Shown here one piece after another: positions 10,119-20,113 of a stretch of DNA of 63,996 nt. The stretch comes from Bacteroidales bacterium UBA5762 (lineage in GTDB: Bacteria; Bacteroidota; Bacteroidia; Bacteroidales; TTA-H9), in contig DIEY01000007.1 of assembly GCA_002418865.1 (NCBI GenBank), positions 20,148 to 84,143 on the forward strand. Direction: 5' to 3'. The notes under the pieces were generated by a model that saw only the letters and a program-made list of their open reading frames with translations, was not told the DNA's origin and did no database searches. Each line of letters opens with the position of its first letter. Positions within the stretch are counted from its first letter, which is position 1. A program made the translations under genes and the position numbers.

Positions 10119-11414
10119 ATGAGAGTATTAATGTTTGGATGGGAATTTCCCCCTCATATTGCTGGTGGTTTAGGAACAGCCTGTTATGGGCTCACAAAAG
10201 GACTAATGAAACATGAAGTTGAGGTTATTTTTGTCGTACCCAAAGCTTACGGCGATGAAGATCAATCGGCTGTTAGACTCGTGAATGCCAGTGACATAGT
10301 TGTCGACCCCAATGATACAGAATTTAAAGGATTGTGGGACAGGATAAAATATATGGAAATTTCTTCCAATATTATTCCTTATGTGAGTTCCGAAGAGTTT
10401 GAGGACATGAAAATTAGGGAAGAACTAAACAAGCATAGGGATGAACAACATGTATTGAGCAGGAAATACGAATTTTCGGGCAAGTATGGGCCACGGCTTT
10501 TAGAAGAGGTTTCTCGTTATGCTCTCATTGGCTCAGCTTTAGCAGCCAAGGAAAATTTCGACATCATTCATGCTCACGATTGGCTAACTTATCCTGCAGG
10601 TATAGCAGCTAAAAATGTTAGTAAAAAACCATTGATCGTTCACATTCATGCAACAGAATTCGATCGCAGTGGCGAGAATGTAAACCCCGACATCTATGCC
10701 ATCGAAAAAAGAGGAATGGAGGAGGCCGATTGCGTGATTAGTGTCAGCAATTTTACACGTAATATTTGCATAGAAAAATATCATATCGATCCCAATAAAA
10801 TCATCACTGTTCATAATGCCATAGAACCAGCCAATAATATTGAAAGTCAGATGGCAGAGCGTCATATAGATGATAAAATCGTAACATTTTTAGGTCGTAT
10901 TACTTTTCAAAAAGGACCTGAATATTTTGTGGAAGCAGCTCGCAAAGTGTTAGACCGCTACCCCAATGTCCGTTTTGTGATGGCTGGCTCTGGCGATATG
11001 CAACAAAAAATGATCAGACGGGTAGCTAAGCTTAAAATGGGTACAAAATTTCATTTTACTGGCTTTTTAAAAGGCAATGAAGTCGAGAAATTGTTGGCTA
11101 TGACAGACGTATTTGTAATGCCATCGGTTTCTGAACCTTTCGGTATTGTTCCTCTGGAAGCCATTCGTAGTAATGTGCCCGTTGTTATTTCGAAACAATC
11201 TGGAGTATCAGAAGTACTTAAACATGCCATAAAGGTCGATTTTTGGGATGTAAATGCATTAGCTGATGCAATCTATGGCTTACTTGCCTATCCTAAACTT
11301 CCTGAGGTAGCTACACGCGAAGGAAAATCGGAAGTTGAGAACCTGAAATGGGAAAATGCTGCTTTAAAAGTAAAACAGGTCTATGAGAAAGCCTTGAAAC
11401 TTTCGTTTAATTAA
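10119..11414 (+). CDS. Family GT4 glycosyltransferase, glycogen operon (glycogen synthase-like)
   Basis: This 431-residue protein opens with MFGWEFPPHIAGGLGTACYGL, the sugar-acceptor loop seen in GT4/GT5 glucan synthases. The C-terminal Rossmann domain begins near VTFLGRITFQKGPEYF and holds the EPFGIVPLE motif of the E-x7-E type that binds the nucleotide-sugar donor. It probably transfers glucose to an alpha-glucan or oligosaccharide from UDP- or ADP-glucose in the cytosol. It lies between the debranching enzyme and GH57 amylase with gaps of 33 and 17 bases. Since the operon also holds a GT3 synthase, it may act on a different acceptor or at a different stage; this is inference. Confidence 0.88.
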   Translation: MRVLMFGWEFPPHIAGGLGTACYGLTKGLMKHEVEVIFVVPKAYGDEDQSAVRLVNASDIVVDPNDTEFKGLWDRIKYMEISSNIIPYVSSEEFEDMKIREELNKHRDEQHVLSRKYEFSGKYGPRLLEEVSRYALIGSALAAKENFDIIHAHDWLTYPAGIAAKNVSKKPLIVHIHATEFDRSGENVNPDIYAIEKRGMEEADCVISVSNFTRNICIEKYHIDPNKIITVHNAIEPANNIESQMAERHIDDKIVTFLGRITFQKGPEYFVEAARKVLDRYPNVRFVMAGSGDMQQKMIRRVAKLKMGTKFHFTGFLKGNEVEKLLAMTDVFVMPSVSEPFGIVPLEAIRSNVPVVISKQSGVSEVLKHAIKVDFWDVNALADAIYGLLAYPKLPEVATREGKSEVENLKWENAALKVKQVYEKALKLSFN

Positions 11415-11431
11415 TTAAAAATTCGTATTTT

Positions 11432-12994
11432 ATGAGATCGATTTGCCTTTATTTTCAAATACATCAGCCTTATCGCTTAAGGACCTACAGATTTTTCGAT
11501 ATAGGAAGCGATTCGAATTATTATGACGAGTATCAGAACAGATTCATTATTAGAAGAGTAGCCGAAAAATGTTATTTGCCGACTAATAAACTCTTGTTAA
11601 GTCTCTTACGAAGGCACGGTCAATCATTTAAAGTTAGTTTCTCAATTTCAGGAACGGCCATAGAACAGCTCGAAAAATATGCTCCTGAGGTTCTGGATAG
11701 TTTTAGGCAACTTGCTGCAACAGGCCAGGTAGAATTTTTAGCCGAAACCTATGGACATTCACTCGCAGGATTGAAGAACAAGGAAGAATTCAAAAGGCAA
11801 ATTCTTATGCACGTACAAAAAATGGAAGAACTTTTTGGAATTAAACCCACTTCTTTTCGCAATACTGAACTCATTTACTCAGATGAGATTGGAGCCATTA
11901 TTGCTGAAATGGGTTTTCATTCCATTTTGGCTGAGGGAGCAAAACATGTGTTAGGATGGAGAAGTCCAAACTATTTGTATTATAATGTCTTAAATCCCAA
12001 GCTCAGAGTTTTATTGCGTAATTTTCGCTTAAGTGATGATATAGGTTTTAGGTTTTCGAACAAAGCTTGGTCAGAGTGGCCACTTACGGCTGAAAAATAC
12101 GTCAGCTGGCTCAATGCTTTCGATTCCAATCAGGAATTGGTCAACATATTTCTCGATTATGAAACTTTTGGCGAACATCATTGGAAAGAAACGGGAATTT
12201 TCGAATTCTTAGAGGCTCTTCCTAAAGCTGTGCTTACCCAATCGAACTTCGAATTTCGCACCCCAACTGAAGTAGCGTATTTACATCAGCCTGTGGCACC
12301 TATTCATGTTCCTTATGCCACTTCATGGGCTGACGAAGAAAGAGACTTAACTGCATGGTTAGGAAATGAACTACAGGATGAAGCTGTCTCTAACCTTTAT
12401 GCCCTTGCACCTAAAGTTTATGCCTGCGATGATCCTTCTATCTGGAAAGATTGGCTTTACCTTCAAACAAGCGATCATTTCTACTATATGTGCACCAAAT
12501 GGTTCTCCGATGGCGAAGTACATAAATACTTCAATCCGTATCCTTCCCCTTACGAAGCTTACATCAACTATATGAACGTTTTATCCGATTTTATTATTAG
12601 AGTTGACAAGAATTCTATGGGAAAACTCGAGTACGAAGGTTGGCCTTCACTAAAAAGTGTTAGCGAATTAGATCTCACTTATCCAACTGCCATTCCTTTT
12701 GTAACCAAGATTCCCACTGCATCAACTAAAAAACAAGCCAAAATATCAGCTCAACCTTCTGATTTAATGAACTATAGTGATAGGAAGCTAAAAACTGCCC
12801 TAAAAGATACTGATTCAGAGTTTATTGCAAAAATTATAGCTAATTCAGCCGAAGAAGTGACAGATAAAATACTGCGCAACTTAACCAAACAAAGAGGGGA
12901 AGAAGTTAAAGAACTGGCTCTGGAAATCAAGAAAGTTTCGAAAAAAGCTCTCAGCGAAGCCGTGCAAGAAATCCTCTTACACGTTAGAGAATGA
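11432..12994 (+). CDS. GH57 family alpha-amylase / glucanotransferase-type glycoside hydrolase
   Basis: A 520-residue cytosolic protein with the five-region GH57 pattern: region 1 IHQPYRL (residues 10-16), region 2 around ETYGHSLAGL (105-114), region 3 FRNTELIYSD with candidate nucleophile Glu146, and region 4 FLDYETFGEHH with candidate acid/base Asp242. The catalytic barrel ends near residue 400. A Lys- and Glu-rich C-terminal tail of about 90 residues (after 430) is predicted helical and lies outside the usual catalytic core. It acts on alpha-glucans, probably cutting or rearranging alpha-1,4 links. It starts 17 bases after the GT4 gene, so it belongs to the same transcript. Confidence 0.92.
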   Translation: MRSICLYFQIHQPYRLRTYRFFDIGSDSNYYDEYQNRFIIRRVAEKCYLPTNKLLLSLLRRHGQSFKVSFSISGTAIEQLEKYAPEVLDSFRQLAATGQVEFLAETYGHSLAGLKNKEEFKRQILMHVQKMEELFGIKPTSFRNTELIYSDEIGAIIAEMGFHSILAEGAKHVLGWRSPNYLYYNVLNPKLRVLLRNFRLSDDIGFRFSNKAWSEWPLTAEKYVSWLNAFDSNQELVNIFLDYETFGEHHWKETGIFEFLEALPKAVLTQSNFEFRTPTEVAYLHQPVAPIHVPYATSWADEERDLTAWLGNELQDEAVSNLYALAPKVYACDDPSIWKDWLYLQTSDHFYYMCTKWFSDGEVHKYFNPYPSPYEAYINYMNVLSDFIIRVDKNSMGKLEYEGWPSLKSVSELDLTYPTAIPFVTKIPTASTKKQAKISAQPSDLMNYSDRKLKTALKDTDSEFIAKIIANSAEEVTDKILRNLTKQRGEEVKELALEIKKVSKKALSEAVQEILLHVRE

Positions 12995-13068
12995 TCCAAA
13001 ACCAACCAGAGTTATAAATTTGCTTTATAAAATTTTTAATAAACATTCTAAACTAAGATAGGAATATT

Positions 13069-16000
13069 ATGGCTGTTGATGAAATAATTAAACCTGATTA
13101 TCTATTTGAAGTCAGTTGGGAAGTATGTAATAAAATAGGTGGAATTTTCACTGTTATATCCACTAAAGCCGGTACTATAAAGAAAGAACTGGACGATAAT
13201 TATATAGTAATTGGTCCTGATGTATGGATGGAAACACATACCAACCCCTATTTTGAAGAAGACCAATTACTGTATAGGGCTTGGCGAATGCAAGCTACCT
13301 CGGAAGGATTAAAAGTAAGAGTGGGCCGTTTTAAGGATGGGAAGGGCGCTGTGGCTATTTTAGTAGATTTCACTTCCTTGTTTCCACAAAAAGACAAGAT
13401 TCTGGCTCATTTATGGGAAAAATTCGGACTCGATTCCATCACAGGTGGTTGGGACTATGTCGAACCATTATTGTTTGGGTATGCTGCTGGGAAAGTTATT
13501 GAAAGTTTTTATGAATACGAAGTATTTCCACAGCAAAAACTTGTGACACACTGCCATGAATGGATGAGTGGGGGTGCCATACTATATTTGAAAGAGAATC
13601 TTCCACAAATTGCTACTGTATTTACTACTCACGCCACAGTTTTGGGTAGATCTATGTCAGGACATGGTTGGCCATTATATCGAAATCTTGAATATTACAA
13701 CCCAGAAGCCGTTGCGCGTGAATTAGGACTTGTAGCAAAATTTTCACTCGAAAAAACGGCTGCCCTAAATGCAGATATACTTGCCACTGTTAGCGATATC
13801 TCGGCAGCTGAAGCTCGTAAGTTTTTCGGAAGAGATGTAGATTATGTGACACCTAATGGTTTCGATATTTCTTTGATTCCTGATTCAGATTTTGAGAACC
13901 AACGCGTCGAAGCCCGTAAAATTCTTATCAATACCGCTAAAACACTGTTAGGCCAAGAAATTCGAGATGATGCTTTCTTTGTAATTACGAGTGGACGTTA
14001 TGAATTCCATAATAAAGGTCTTGATGCCTTGATAGATGCTTTGGGTTATCTCAATAAAAATTACAAAGGCGATCGCCAAATCATTGCTTGGCTTATGGTC
14101 CCCTTTATTAATACCGGACCTAATCCCATCCTGAAAAATCGTTTAGAAGGAAAAGAACCAATTACTCCTACAGAAAACGAATTTCTTACGCATAACCTTT
14201 ATGAACCCGAACAAGATCAAATTTTATCGGCTATTAAGAAGAACCAGATTACTAATAGCGGTCAAAGCCGCATTAAAGTAATTTTTGTTCCGGCTTATTT
14301 AAACCACCTTGATGGGATCTTCAACAAATCTTATTATGAACTTTTATTAGGATGTGATTTATCTGTTTTCCCTTCATATTATGAACCATGGGGCTACACG
14401 CCTTTGGAAAGTATTGCATATAAAGTGCCCACCATTACTACTTCATTGTCAGGCTTTGGCCAATGGGTTATACAACACTATGAATCTCAAGAGGATATAG
14501 TCAGAGTATTGACCAGAAAAGAAGATAATTATGAAGAATTCTACCAAGCCATAGCTGCTACCATCCTTGAATATACTGAAAAGTCGGCTGAAGAACTACG
14601 CTTGATTGGAGATAAGGCAAACGCCATGGCTCGAGATTTTGTTTGGGAGAATATGATAGAACATTATTGGATTGCGTATTCTACAGCTATAGATAAGGCT
14701 ATGGCAAGAAGTGATTTATTCAGACCTCGCCGAACCATAGAACATCCTATTGAAATAGCCGAAAAGGCTGAGGCTCCATGGCGAAAAATTTTGGTCGATC
14801 CAGGCATTCCAGCTCGTTTGGAGGGTTTGGTACGCCTGTCGAAAAATCTTTGGTGGTCTTGGAATAACGAGGCAATTGAGTTATTTTCAAGCATAGATGA
14901 AAAATTATGGGAAGAACATGAACAAAGCCCTATAGCTCTCATCGAATCATTATCTCTCGATGTTTTAAAAAGATTAGAAACCGATAAAGAGTTTTTGACG
15001 AAACTCGATGCCGTTGTGGAGCATTTCGACCAATATATGGCCCAAAGTGTAAATAAAGAAGAGAAAACTATAGCTTATTTTAGCATGGAGTATGGCATTC
15101 ATGATAGTTTGAAAATATATTCAGGTGGTTTGGGAATGTTAGCCGGCGATTATTTGAAAGAAGCCAGCGACTGCAATAAAAATATCGTAGCCATAGGTTT
15201 GTTGTATAGATATGGTTATTTCAAACAGGAAATTTCCATTCATGGGGACCAGATAGCCAAGAGCTCCCCTCAGAAGTTTTCTCACATGCCTTTGATTCCC
15301 GTTAGAGATTCCAATGGCAATTGGGTAAAAGTGAGTATTGCTTTCCCGGGTCGTACCATGTATGCAAAGGCTTGGCTTGTCGAAGTAGGACGAATCCCTC
15401 TTTATTTACTCGATACCGAAATTGACGAGAACATGGAAATTGACCGAAGCGTTACACATTTTCTTTATGGTGGAGATTGGGAAACACGTCTGAAACAGGA
15501 ATTATTACTTGGGGTAGGAGGGATACGTCTTTTGAATAACCTCAATATTCACCCTCATGTATATCATTTGAACGAAGGACATGCTGCCTTTCTTGGAATA
15601 GAAAGATTGAGAGATTTGGTTCAGAATGAAAAATTGACATTCAATCAGGCTAAAGAAGTGGTGAGATCAACCAGTTTATTTACTACACATACTCCTGTTC
15701 CTGCAGGTCATGATTCATTTAGTGAGGATTTACTGAGAGCCTATATCCCTCATTATGCCGACCGGTTAACCATTACTTGGGAAGAATTTATGCGGATTGG
15801 CAGAATTAATCCCGACGACATACATGAGAACTTTTCGGTTAGTGCTCTGGCTATTAACCTTTGTCAGGAAGTGAATGGAGTAAGTCGCATCCATGAAAAG
15901 GTTACAAAAGAGATGTTCGTCAAGATGTTCGAGGGATATTTTCCTGAAGAATTGCATATAGACCATGTTACTAATGGGGTGCATTTCCCAACTTGGGCTG

Positions 16001-17307
16001 CAGTGGATTGGCAAAGAATTTATGCCCAAACCTTTGGTTCCGATTATATCATGCATCAATCAGACCCAGAATACTGGGGAAAAATATATCAATTGAGCGA
16101 TGAAGTTATTTGGGCCGAGAGAATGCATCAGAAAGAAGAGCTAATAAAATACGTTAAAAAACATGTAAGTGATGATATGACTCGCCGCCAAGAAAATCCT
16201 AAACTAATTTTTAGGGTATTAGACTCCATTAAAGTAGAACCACTTACCATCGGCTTCGCTAGAAGATTTGCCTATTACAAAAGAGCTTACCTGCTCTTTT
16301 CTAATATGGAAAGATTGGCCAAAATCGTCAATAATCCTCGTTACCCAGTACAATTTATTTATGCTGGGAAGGCTCATCCAGCCGATAAACAAGGGCAAGA
16401 CCTCATTAAAAGGATTTACGAAGTAAGCAAACAGCCTGAATTTATCGGAAAAATCATCTTTTTGGAAAACTATGGAATGGAGATGGCTAAAAGTTTAATT
16501 AGGGGTGTAGATGTGTGGCTTAATACGCCAACTCGTCTGATGGAGGCTTCTGGTACGAGCGGAGAAAAAGCGGTCATGAACGGAGTTGTTAATTTCAGCG
16601 TGCTGGATGGCTGGTGGGCAGAAGGCTATAAACCCGGTGCCGGTTGGGCTATTAAGGAAGAATCTACCTATAGCGGAGAACAATTTCAGGATGAATTGGA
16701 TGCAGAAACCATTTATTCTACCCTTGAAGAAGAAATAATACCAGCTTATTATGATACTAATTGGAATGGAGTTTCACCACGCTGGGTAGCTTATATCAAG
16801 AATACAATCGCCAACATTGCCCCGTATTTTACTATGAAAAGACAATTAGACGAATATTATGAGAAATTCTACAATAAACTCTTTGAAAGAGGTGAGCGTA
16901 TTAAACAAAATAACTTCGAGTTAGCCAAAACTCTTTCGAACTGGAAAAGACGTGTAGCAAGACTTTGGAAAGACATTATTGTCATAAAGTTGGAATTTCC
17001 TGGCTCCGATCATCCTGCTTTACGTCAAGGAGAAACTTTTAATGCCGAAGTTACCCTCGATATTGGAGAACTTTCGCCCGAAGATATTGGCCTTGAAGTA
17101 CTTTTTGGACGCAAAACCAACGGAACAGTGGATAAACTTTTATTTAAAAACGAAATGAACTTGCAGGTTATCGATCAGCATACCGTTAAGTTTAGTTGTC
17201 AGATTCCTATTAATCAAGCAGGAGTATATGATTTCTCCTTCCGATTGTTTCCAAAACATCCTCTTTTACCTCATCGACAAGATTTCCGTTTGGTAAAATT
17301 CTTATAA
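13069..17307 (+). CDS. GT3 glycogen synthase fused to GT35 alpha-glucan phosphorylase
   Basis: At 1412 residues this is a two-enzyme fusion. Residues 1-560 are a GT3 (animal/fungal Gys-like) synthase, with LFEVSWEVCNKIGGIFTV at the N-terminus and YEPWGYTPLES as the donor-site E-x7-E motif. A DUF3417-type N-domain of short phosphorylases follows (about 575-690, GLVRLSKNLWWSWNNEAI). The GT35 phosphorylase (about 690-1240) has EASGTSGEKAV with Lys1167 as the candidate PLP lysine and LDGWWAEG after it. A beta-rich tail of about 130 residues ends the chain. Synthesis and phosphorolysis of the same glucan are thus tied in one polypeptide. It is the last gene of the operon, 75 bases after the amylase. 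Similar fusions occur in Bacteroidales, as far as I recall. Confidence 0.92.
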   Translation: MAVDEIIKPDYLFEVSWEVCNKIGGIFTVISTKAGTIKKELDDNYIVIGPDVWMETHTNPYFEEDQLLYRAWRMQATSEGLKVRVGRFKDGKGAVAILVDFTSLFPQKDKILAHLWEKFGLDSITGGWDYVEPLLFGYAAGKVIESFYEYEVFPQQKLVTHCHEWMSGGAILYLKENLPQIATVFTTHATVLGRSMSGHGWPLYRNLEYYNPEAVARELGLVAKFSLEKTAALNADILATVSDISAAEARKFFGRDVDYVTPNGFDISLIPDSDFENQRVEARKILINTAKTLLGQEIRDDAFFVITSGRYEFHNKGLDALIDALGYLNKNYKGDRQIIAWLMVPFINTGPNPILKNRLEGKEPITPTENEFLTHNLYEPEQDQILSAIKKNQITNSGQSRIKVIFVPAYLNHLDGIFNKSYYELLLGCDLSVFPSYYEPWGYTPLESIAYKVPTITTSLSGFGQWVIQHYESQEDIVRVLTRKEDNYEEFYQAIAATILEYTEKSAEELRLIGDKANAMARDFVWENMIEHYWIAYSTAIDKAMARSDLFRPRRTIEHPIEIAEKAEAPWRKILVDPGIPARLEGLVRLSKNLWWSWNNEAIELFSSIDEKLWEEHEQSPIALIESLSLDVLKRLETDKEFLTKLDAVVEHFDQYMAQSVNKEEKTIAYFSMEYGIHDSLKIYSGGLGMLAGDYLKEASDCNKNIVAIGLLYRYGYFKQEISIHGDQIAKSSPQKFSHMPLIPVRDSNGNWVKVSIAFPGRTMYAKAWLVEVGRIPLYLLDTEIDENMEIDRSVTHFLYGGDWETRLKQELLLGVGGIRLLNNLNIHPHVYHLNEGHAAFLGIERLRDLVQNEKLTFNQAKEVVRSTSLFTTHTPVPAGHDSFSEDLLRAYIPHYADRLTITWEEFMRIGRINPDDIHENFSVSALAINLCQEVNGVSRIHEKVTKEMFVKMFEGYFPEELHIDHVTNGVHFPTWAAVDWQRIYAQTFGSDYIMHQSDPEYWGKIYQLSDEVIWAERMHQKEELIKYVKKHVSDDMTRRQENPKLIFRVLDSIKVEPLTIGFARRFAYYKRAYLLFSNMERLAKIVNNPRYPVQFIYAGKAHPADKQGQDLIKRIYEVSKQPEFIGKIIFLENYGMEMAKSLIRGVDVWLNTPTRLMEASGTSGEKAVMNGVVNFSVLDGWWAEGYKPGAGWAIKEESTYSGEQFQDELDAETIYSTLEEEIIPAYYDTNWNGVSPRWVAYIKNTIANIAPYFTMKRQLDEYYEKFYNKLFERGERIKQNNFELAKTLSNWKRRVARLWKDIIVIKLEFPGSDHPALRQGETFNAEVTLDIGELSPEDIGLEVLFGRKTNGTVDKLLFKNEMNLQVIDQHTVKFSCQIPINQAGVYDFSFRLFPKHPLLPHRQDFRLVKFL

Positions 17308-17315
17308 ATACATTT

Positions 17316-17356
17316 ATCATCTGCTGATTAATAATTGCATGATCAGTAGAGATGAT
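17316..17356. repeat. Inverted repeat between the glucan operon and the response regulator
   Basis: Arms ATCATCT-g-CTGAT (17316-17328) and ATCAG-t-AGAGATGAT (17342-17356) pair over about twelve positions with small bulges. It lies nine bases after the fusion gene stop and is followed by an AT-rich stretch with several T-runs but no clean T-tract. It may be a weak terminator of the glucan operon or an operator for the next gene. Confidence 0.45.
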
Positions 17357-17368
17357 GTAATTATTTTG

Positions 17369-17376
17369 TAATTTTG
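17369..17376 (+). promoter_or_regulatory. Putative -7 box (TAATTTTG) upstream of the response regulator
   Basis: TAATTTTG fits the Bacteroidota sigma-A -7 consensus TAnnTTTG and lies 22 bases before the ATG at 17398. I see no TTG -33 element at the expected distance, so the call rests on one box. Confidence 0.35.
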
Positions 17377-17397
17377 TTTCTATAATAGTGATTCTTT

Positions 17398-18744
17398 ATG
17401 GACTTTTTGAAGATTTTTATAGTTGATGATGATCCTCTTTTCTCAAAAACTTTAAAATTTCATCTTTCTCTCAATCCCGATTATGACGTTGAAATCTATC
17501 CTGATGGACGTAAATGTCTCGAAAATCTATATAAAAAGCCTTCTTTAATCTGCCTAGATTATAATTTGCCTGGAATGTCAGGCCTCGAAATCATGAGAAA
17601 GATTAAGGACTCTTCAAAAAATATTCCCATAATCATTATTTCATCTCAGCATGATGTTAAGATTGCAGTAGAATTACTCAAAGAAGGGGCATACGATTAT
17701 ATTGTAAAAGACGAAGATTTGTTCCAACGTTTATGGAAGGCACTGGCTGATATTAATGAAAAACTATTACTGGAGAAAAAAATAGAAGTTCTTGAACAAG
17801 AAATCGGGAAAAAATACAAATATGAAAATCTCATTAAAGGGCAAAGTGCTGCTATTCAGAGGGTTTTTGAATTTATCGATAAAGCTGTTAGAACAAATAT
17901 CACAGTTTCTATAACGGGTGAAACAGGTACAGGAAAAGAACTAGTAGCCAAAGCTATTCATTATAATTCTCCACGTAAAAATAAACCTTTTGTAGCCGTA
18001 AATTTAACAGCCATACCAAGGGAACTTATCGAGAGTGAACTTTTTGGCCACGAAAAAGGAGCATTTACCGATGCACAAACACGACGGATTGGCAAATTCG
18101 AAGAAGCTAATACGGGAACCCTTTTTTTAGATGAGATTGGAGATATGGACTTGAATATGCAGAGTAAATTGCTTAGAGTGCTTCAGGAAGAAGAAGTTAC
18201 TCGTATAGGAGGCAACAATACTATTAAACTCGATGTTCGTGTCATTGTAGCTACTCATAGAAACCTTATCGAAGAAGTTAAAAAAGGTAATTTCAGAGAA
18301 GACCTTTATTATCGTATCCTGGGATTACCAATATGGTTGCCACCTTTGCGTGAACGCGATAACGATGTGCTTATTCTTGCCAAATATTTTGTAGATGAGT
18401 TTACCACTCGAAATAAAATGCCTAATTTGAAAATTTCCCTTCTGGCACAAGAAAAACTTAAAAAATATCCTTTCCCCGGCAATATCAGAGAATTAAAAGC
18501 CGTAATGGAATTGGCAGCTATCATGACAAATACAGATACCATAGAACCCGACCATATCATATTCAACTCCATTATCGATTTCGATACTCTCCTCAATGAA
18601 GAAATGACTATGCGTGAGTATTATCGTCAAATATTAAAATACTATCTGAAAAAATATAATAATAAGGTTGCCAAAGTATCCCAAATACTCGATATTGGCA
18701 AATCAAGCATCTATAATTTTATAAAGGAAGAAGGCCTGGATTAA
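17398..18744 (+). CDS. Sigma-54-dependent NtrC-type response regulator (REC-AAA+-Fis HTH)
   Basis: A 448-residue regulator. The receiver domain (5-125) has the acidic DDD pocket at 10-12 and phospho-acceptor Asp54 in CLDYNLPGMSG. The AAA+ domain (about 145-375) has Walker A GETGTGKEL and Walker B-like LFLDEIGDM. The sigma-54 contact loop reads GAFTDA instead of the classical GAFTGA. A short Fis-like helix-turn-helix ends the protein (KVSQILDIGKSSIYNFI). No histidine kinase is next to it. It sits behind the glucan operon and before galactokinase, so control of sugar storage is possible, but I found no clear sigma-54 promoter (TGGCAC-N5-TTGCA) here to support that. Confidence 0.92.
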   Translation: MDFLKIFIVDDDPLFSKTLKFHLSLNPDYDVEIYPDGRKCLENLYKKPSLICLDYNLPGMSGLEIMRKIKDSSKNIPIIIISSQHDVKIAVELLKEGAYDYIVKDEDLFQRLWKALADINEKLLLEKKIEVLEQEIGKKYKYENLIKGQSAAIQRVFEFIDKAVRTNITVSITGETGTGKELVAKAIHYNSPRKNKPFVAVNLTAIPRELIESELFGHEKGAFTDAQTRRIGKFEEANTGTLFLDEIGDMDLNMQSKLLRVLQEEEVTRIGGNNTIKLDVRVIVATHRNLIEEVKKGNFREDLYYRILGLPIWLPPLRERDNDVLILAKYFVDEFTTRNKMPNLKISLLAQEKLKKYPFPGNIRELKAVMELAAIMTNTDTIEPDHIIFNSIIDFDTLLNEEMTMREYYRQILKYYLKKYNNKVAKVSQILDIGKSSIYNFIKEEGLD

Positions 18745-18941
18745 AAGATTTATAATTCACAAGCATCTGTCCCTTAATGAAAAGATGCGAAAATAGTGCT
18801 TAACTCTATGATTATGAATCAAATTTGTTTTTATTTATATTTATATTATACTGCATTTTTAATTTTACTCACAGCTCACCTTATTACATTTTATTTGTAG
18901 AATGAATATAACTCATCTTGTTGACTAAAATTTGTTATTTA

Positions 18942-20111
18942 ATGATTGATATTCAATTTCTTGTAGAAAATTTTCATCGTTATTATGCAGAGAATTGCAA
19001 TCCAGCTATAGTATTTTTTGCTCCTGGGCGCATCAACCTTATAGGCGAGCATACTGATTACAATGGTGGCTACGTAATGCCTTTGGCTTTACATAGAGGA
19101 ACATATATTACTGCAGCACCTAATTTGAATCAGAGTTTTCGATTTTATTCCGAAAATTTTAAAAGCAGTTACGAACATTTTTTTGGAATAGATACTTCGC
19201 AAGGTAAAGTAGAATGGTTTAAATATCCCATGGGAGTGATAGATAGATTTGTAAAGCGTTATGGATGGCCTAATCAGGGGTGGGATTTGTACTTTTTAGG
19301 AGATTTGCCTTTATCGGCTGGGTTGTCCTCTTCTGCATCTATTGAAATGGCTACTGCTATAGCAATGGATTATGTTTACCAATCGGCACTTCCCATGATA
19401 GAGCTGGTGAAAATTGCCAAAGAAGCTGAGAATGAGTTTGTAGGGCTTCAATGTGGAATTCTTGATATGTTCGCCTCAGGAATGGGTCGCAAAGAACATT
19501 GCCTTTTAATAGATTGTAATTCGATGGAATTTACTACCATTCCTTTTAAAACAGGTGATTATAGGTTGATCATAATGAACACTAATAAAAAAAGAGGATT
19601 GGCCGATTCAAAATACAACTTGAGGGTAAAAGAGTGCCAACTAGCCCTTGCCGACCTTCAGCAGCGCGTTGATATTGGATTTCTTTGTGCCTTGGACATA
19701 ACTGGTTTTCATGAATATGGAAAGGTAATCAAGAACGAGGTGAATTACAAAAGAGCTCGACATGTAATTACTGAGAATCAACGCACTAAAGATGCGGCTG
19801 AGGCTTTAATCGAAAACGATATACAGCTTTTGGGAAAGTTAATGTACGAATCGCATAAAAGCCTTCAAAATGATTATGAAGTTAGTGGAATAGAACTCGA
19901 TTGCCTTGTCGAAGCTTCTATGCAAGTGGAGGGGGTTTTGGGAGCAAGAATGACAGGAGCTGGTTTTGGTGGATGTGCAATTGCACTCGTGCATAAGAAT
20001 AAAATATCTGATTTCCAACAATATGTAGAAAAAACCTATTTTGAAAAAACCGGACTTAATGCCGAATTTTATGAGTCTTATGCCGAAAATGGTGCATGCC
20101 GTCTTCTTTAA
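18942..20111 (+). CDS. galK: Galactokinase
   Basis: A 389-residue GHMP kinase. Motif 1 is APGRINLIGEHTDYNGGYVMP, the galactokinase signature that binds galactose; motif 2 is LPLSAGLSSSASIE, the ATP loop; motif 3 near the C-terminus is MTGAGFGGCAIAL. It phosphorylates galactose to galactose-1-phosphate in the Leloir pathway in the cytosol. An upstream TTG at 18918 would add eight residues; I prefer the ATG at 18942. No galT or galE is nearby. The next gene starts three bases after its stop, so the two are likely co-transcribed. Confidence 0.94.
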   Translation: MIDIQFLVENFHRYYAENCNPAIVFFAPGRINLIGEHTDYNGGYVMPLALHRGTYITAAPNLNQSFRFYSENFKSSYEHFFGIDTSQGKVEWFKYPMGVIDRFVKRYGWPNQGWDLYFLGDLPLSAGLSSSASIEMATAIAMDYVYQSALPMIELVKIAKEAENEFVGLQCGILDMFASGMGRKEHCLLIDCNSMEFTTIPFKTGDYRLIIMNTNKKRGLADSKYNLRVKECQLALADLQQRVDIGFLCALDITGFHEYGKVIKNEVNYKRARHVITENQRTKDAAEALIENDIQLLGKLMYESHKSLQNDYEVSGIELDCLVEASMQVEGVLGARMTGAGFGGCAIALVHKNKISDFQQYVEKTYFEKTGLNAEFYESYAENGACRLL

Positions 20112-20113
20112 AC

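Noticed and set aside
20096..20113. Upstream ATG for the CAP-SPOR protein overlapping galK
   Set aside because: It would only add six residues before the signal peptide and overlap galK by 16 bases; the ATG at 20114 is simpler.
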